Source of the DNA: JAHEME01 sp034435035
Lineage (GTDB): Bacteria; Chloroflexota; Anaerolineae; Aggregatilineales; UBA3940
Reading direction: 5' to 3'
Assembly (NCBI GenBank): GCA_034435035.1
Contig: DAOTXW010000097.1
Span: 1-11,110 of the forward strand
Length of the DNA: 11,110 nucleotides
Shown here: piece after piece, positions 9,059 through 11,110 of the stretch
How the letters are laid out: every line of letters starts with the position of its first letter
Position numbering within the stretch: the stretch's first letter is position 1
The notes under the pieces: generated by a model
The model's database searches: none
Told to the model about the DNA's origin: nothing
Seen by the model: the letters and a program-made list of their open reading frames with translations, nothing else
Program-made: the position numbers and the translations under genes

Positions 9059-9970
9059 ATGAACCGCTGGCGTGCTGGCAAGCAGGAGATCGCGATCGGG
9101 CTGTGGCTGGCCGGGGCGGCGGTGGCGCTGGCCGCCCTGGCGTGCGGCAATGCGCCGGTCGCGCCGGATACCCCGGCCACGGTGCAGGCGTTTTACGCCA
9201 CCATCACCGCGCAGGCCGCGTCGGGCAGCCCGTTCCCCACCCGCCCGCCCGACATCACCCCGACGCCGACCTCAACCGCCACGCCCAGCCCCAGCCCCAC
9301 GCCGCCGGAGGCCCGCGCCGGCAACGGCGCCAACCCGATCGTGCCGCGCTGCCAGACCATCCTGACCATCGACGGCGACAGCGCCGACTGGGCCGGGGCC
9401 GGCGCGGCCTCCCTGCCGCTGACGACCGTCACCTACGGCGAGGGGGAATGGATCGGCGGGCAGGACCTCAGCGGCGAGGCGCAGGTCTGCTACACGGACA
9501 GCGGCCTGTACCTGTCCGTGTTCGTCATCGACGATATCCATGTCCAGATCGAACGCGGCACGCGCTCATGGCGCGGCGACGGCGTTGAGTTCATGTTCGA
9601 CGGTGACCTGCGCGGCGACTTTGACGACGATTCCATGAACGACGATGACGTGCATCTGGGCCTCAACAGCGGCAACTTCGACGACATCCCGCCGGAGGCC
9701 GTGCAGTACCAGCCTGAGCTGGGCGGGGAAAGCCGCGTGCCGGTGGCGGTCCGCCGCGACATCAATACCGGCGGCAACTATGTGCTGGAGGCGGCTGTGC
9801 CGTGGCCTGTGCTGGGCATCACCCCGGAGCCGGCGATCGGCTACGGGCTGTGCATCGCCATCAGCGATAACGACCACGTCGGGGCGGCCCAGCAGGACAG
9901 CATGGCCAGCCACTGCATCGGGCTGATCACCAGCAACCCGACGACCTGGGTCACCGCCACGTTCGACTGA
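9059..9970 (+). CDS. Probable lipoprotein with Thr/Pro linker and CBM9/DOMON-like domain
   Basis: A 303-aa exported protein. Residues 1-28 form a signal peptide with Arg/Lys, a hydrophobic core and ALAC ending at Cys29. This is a loose lipobox, as -3 is Ala rather than Leu/Val/Ile. Residues about 57-85 are a low-complexity linker rich in Pro, Thr and Ser (TPTPTSTATPSPSPTPP). From about residue 98 the pattern ILTIDGDSADWAG, then CYTDSGLYLSVFVIDD, DGVEFMFDGDLRGDFDDD, YVLEAAVPW and GYGLCIAISDND is that of the CBM9-like (DOMON-related) carbohydrate-binding fold. The Asp-rich stretch 181-197 looks like a calcium-binding loop. Strong Shine-Dalgarno GGGAGG 4 bases before the ATG. Its role is probably sugar or ligand binding at the cell surface, with no catalytic motif seen. 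It is first in a run with azlC and azlD. Confidence 0.8.
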   Translation: MNRWRAGKQEIAIGLWLAGAAVALAALACGNAPVAPDTPATVQAFYATITAQAASGSPFPTRPPDITPTPTSTATPSPSPTPPEARAGNGANPIVPRCQTILTIDGDSADWAGAGAASLPLTTVTYGEGEWIGGQDLSGEAQVCYTDSGLYLSVFVIDDIHVQIERGTRSWRGDGVEFMFDGDLRGDFDDDSMNDDDVHLGLNSGNFDDIPPEAVQYQPELGGESRVPVAVRRDINTGGNYVLEAAVPWPVLGITPEPAIGYGLCIAISDNDHVGAAQQDSMASHCIGLITSNPTTWVTATFD

Positions 9971-9980
9971 TCGGAGCGCT

Positions 9981-10724
9981 ATGGATCCCGCACCCACACG
10001 CCGGGCGGAGCTGATCGCCGGGGCGCGCGATACGCTGCCGCTGATCGCCGGGGCCATCCCGTTCGGGATCATCTTCGGGGCGGTGGCCCGCACCAGCGGC
10101 CTGAGCGACGGCGCGGCGCTGGCGATGTCGGCGCTGGTGTTTGCCGGATCGTCGCAGTTCATCGCCGCCGGGCTGGTGGCGCAGGGCGTCCCCGCCGCGC
10201 TGATCGTGCTGACGACCTTCGTCGTCAACCTGCGGCATGCCCTGTATTCGGCGACGCTGGCCCCGCACGTGCGCCATCTGCCGCAGCGCTGGCTGCTGCC
10301 GCTGGGCTTCTGGCTGACCGACGAGACATTCGCCGTGGTGATCACCCGCTACGGGCGGCCAGATGCCTCGCCGCGCCAACACTGGTATCACCTGGGGTCG
10401 GCGCTGGCGATGTACGGCAACTGGCAGCTGTGCACCCTGATCGGGCTGCTGGCCGGGCAGGCGATCCCGGATGCGCGCGGCTGGGGGCTGGAGTTCGCCA
10501 TGGTGGTCACGTTCATCGGGCTGGTGGTGCCTATGGTCACCGATCGCCCGGCGCTGGCGGCGGTGCTGGCCGCCGGGATCGTCTCGCTGCTGGCCTACGG
10601 GCTGCCCAACCGGCTCGGCCTGATGGCCGGGGCGCTGGCCGGGGTGGCCGCCGGGCTGATCGCCGAGGGGCTGAGGCCGAAGCCCGCGCCGCAGGTGCTG
10701 ATCCACGAGGAGGACGCGCCGTGA
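9981..10724 (+). CDS. azlC: Branched-chain amino-acid exporter, large subunit AzlC
   Basis: The large integral membrane subunit of the AzlCD exporter (LIV-E family), which exports branched-chain amino acids and, in Bacillus, analogues such as 4-azaleucine. The 247-aa length is normal for the family. Seen: ARDTLPLIAGAIPFGIIFGA near the N-terminus, the family motif FAGSSQF at 54-60, NLRHALY at 83-89, and FWLTDETFAV, then several hydrophobic helices to the C-terminus. ATG start with GGAG 4 bases upstream, 10 bases after the lipoprotein stop. Its end overlaps azlD by 4 bases, so the two subunits are translationally coupled. Substrate specificity is from family knowledge, not from the sequence. 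Confidence 0.92.
   Translation: MDPAPTRRAELIAGARDTLPLIAGAIPFGIIFGAVARTSGLSDGAALAMSALVFAGSSQFIAAGLVAQGVPAALIVLTTFVVNLRHALYSATLAPHVRHLPQRWLLPLGFWLTDETFAVVITRYGRPDASPRQHWYHLGSALAMYGNWQLCTLIGLLAGQAIPDARGWGLEFAMVVTFIGLVVPMVTDRPALAAVLAAGIVSLLAYGLPNRLGLMAGALAGVAAGLIAEGLRPKPAPQVLIHEEDAP
10708..10713 (+). promoter_or_regulatory. Ribosome binding site of azlD
   Basis: AGGAGG, 7 bases before the GTG at 10721 and inside the end of azlC. It fixes the azlD start at this GTG rather than at any earlier in-frame codon. Confidence 0.85.
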
Positions 10725-11053
10725 CGCCGATCACCCTGCCGGAGGCGCTGCTGGTGGCCGGGATGATGGCCGTGACCTTCGGGGTGCGCTACCCCGTGCT
10801 GGCGCTGCTGGGCCGGCTGACGCTGCCCCCGCTGGCGCTGCGGGCGCTGCGCTACGTCCCGCCTGCCGTGCTGACGGCCATCAGCGTGCCCGCCGTGCTG
10901 ATCCCCGATGGGCAGCGCCTGGCGCCGGGGATCGACAATGCGTACCTGGCGGCGGCCATCGTAGCGGTGATCGTCTCGTGGCGCACGCGCAGCCTGCTGC
11001 TGACGATCGCGCTGGGGATGGCCGCCTTCTTCCTGTGGCGGCTGCTGTTCTGA
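10721..11053 (+). CDS. azlD: Branched-chain amino-acid exporter, small subunit AzlD
   Basis: A 110-aa membrane protein with about four hydrophobic segments, the normal size of AzlD, the small subunit required with AzlC for export. It contains the family-like stretches FGVRYPVLALLGR, LRALRYVPPAVLTAI and a C-terminal hydrophobic end, LLLTIALGMAAFFLWRLLF. The GTG start overlaps the azlC stop in a GTGA junction and has a perfect AGGAGG upstream. The same frame stays open far upstream inside azlC, but that extension is out of frame with azlC and is not coding. No terminator was recognised in the 57 bases left in the window. Confidence 0.9.
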   Translation: MTPITLPEALLVAGMMAVTFGVRYPVLALLGRLTLPPLALRALRYVPPAVLTAISVPAVLIPDGQRLAPGIDNAYLAAAIVAVIVSWRTRSLLLTIALGMAAFFLWRLLF

Positions 11054-11092
11054 GCAGGGGATCGGAGGCAGCGGCCAGCGCCGGGCGGCGGC

Positions 11093-11098
11093 TTGACG
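11093..11098 (+). promoter_or_regulatory. Possible -35 element of a gene beyond the right edge
   Basis: TTGACG, close to the TTGACA consensus, lies 39 bases after the azlD stop. The matching -10 would fall outside the window, so this cannot be confirmed. Confidence 0.25.
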
Positions 11099-11110
11099 CT
11101 GCTCGCCGCC

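Noticed and set aside
10430..10720. Upstream extension of the azlD frame inside azlC
   Set aside because: It overlaps azlC in another frame, has no membrane pattern, and a perfect Shine-Dalgarno sequence marks the GTG at 10721.

Overview
The window is a very GC-rich, densely coded bacterial chromosome segment. It has short intergenic gaps, GTG starts as well as ATG, and sigma70-like promoters. The Thr/Pro-linker lipoprotein with a CBM9-like domain, the GT-C glycosyltransferase carrying tandem beta-sandwich domains, and the DFDVDGQT form of RecJ suggest a Chloroflexota bacterium, perhaps Anaerolineae-like. That placement is an inference from protein style, not from a marker gene. No tRNA, rRNA, CRISPR array, transposase or integrase was seen.

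Left part (1-2595, minus strand): a three-gene run reads leftward. An 85-aa helical protein of unknown function overlaps by 8 bases a 190-aa nucleotidyltransferase-fold protein whose first catalytic Asp appears to be Gly. After 30 bases comes recJ, the single-strand-specific 5'-3' exonuclease, whose 3' end lies off the left edge. A divergent control region (2596-2748) separates this run from acnA. It holds an extended -10 (TGTTACAAT), a perfect inverted repeat just upstream of it, and two adjacent stem-loops in the acnA leader.

Middle (2749-8999, plus strand): a complete 910-aa aconitase of the AcnA/IRP1 type ends at a strong intrinsic terminator (5501-5537). The T-tract runs into a -35/-10 promoter that starts a two-gene glycosylation unit. 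The first gene is a GT2 enzyme resembling dolichyl-/polyprenyl-phosphate glucosyltransferase. The second is an 849-aa GT-C (GT39/PMT-like) membrane glycosyltransferase with a C-terminal pair of duplicated beta-sandwich domains. The simplest model is that the GT2 enzyme makes a lipid-phosphate sugar and the GT-C enzyme transfers it to an acceptor outside the membrane.

Right part (9007-11053, plus strand): a promoter with 17-base spacing precedes a probable lipoprotein with a CBM9/DOMON-like domain. It is followed after 10 bases by azlC, which overlaps azlD by 4 bases (GTGA). AzlCD is a two-component branched-chain amino-acid exporter. The last 57 bases contain no gene, only a possible -35 element near the edge.

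Most of the window is housekeeping or ordinary accessory content. The parts most worth a second look are the small-protein/nucleotidyltransferase pair with its altered active site, the structured acnA leader, and the glycosyltransferase with duplicated extracellular domains.
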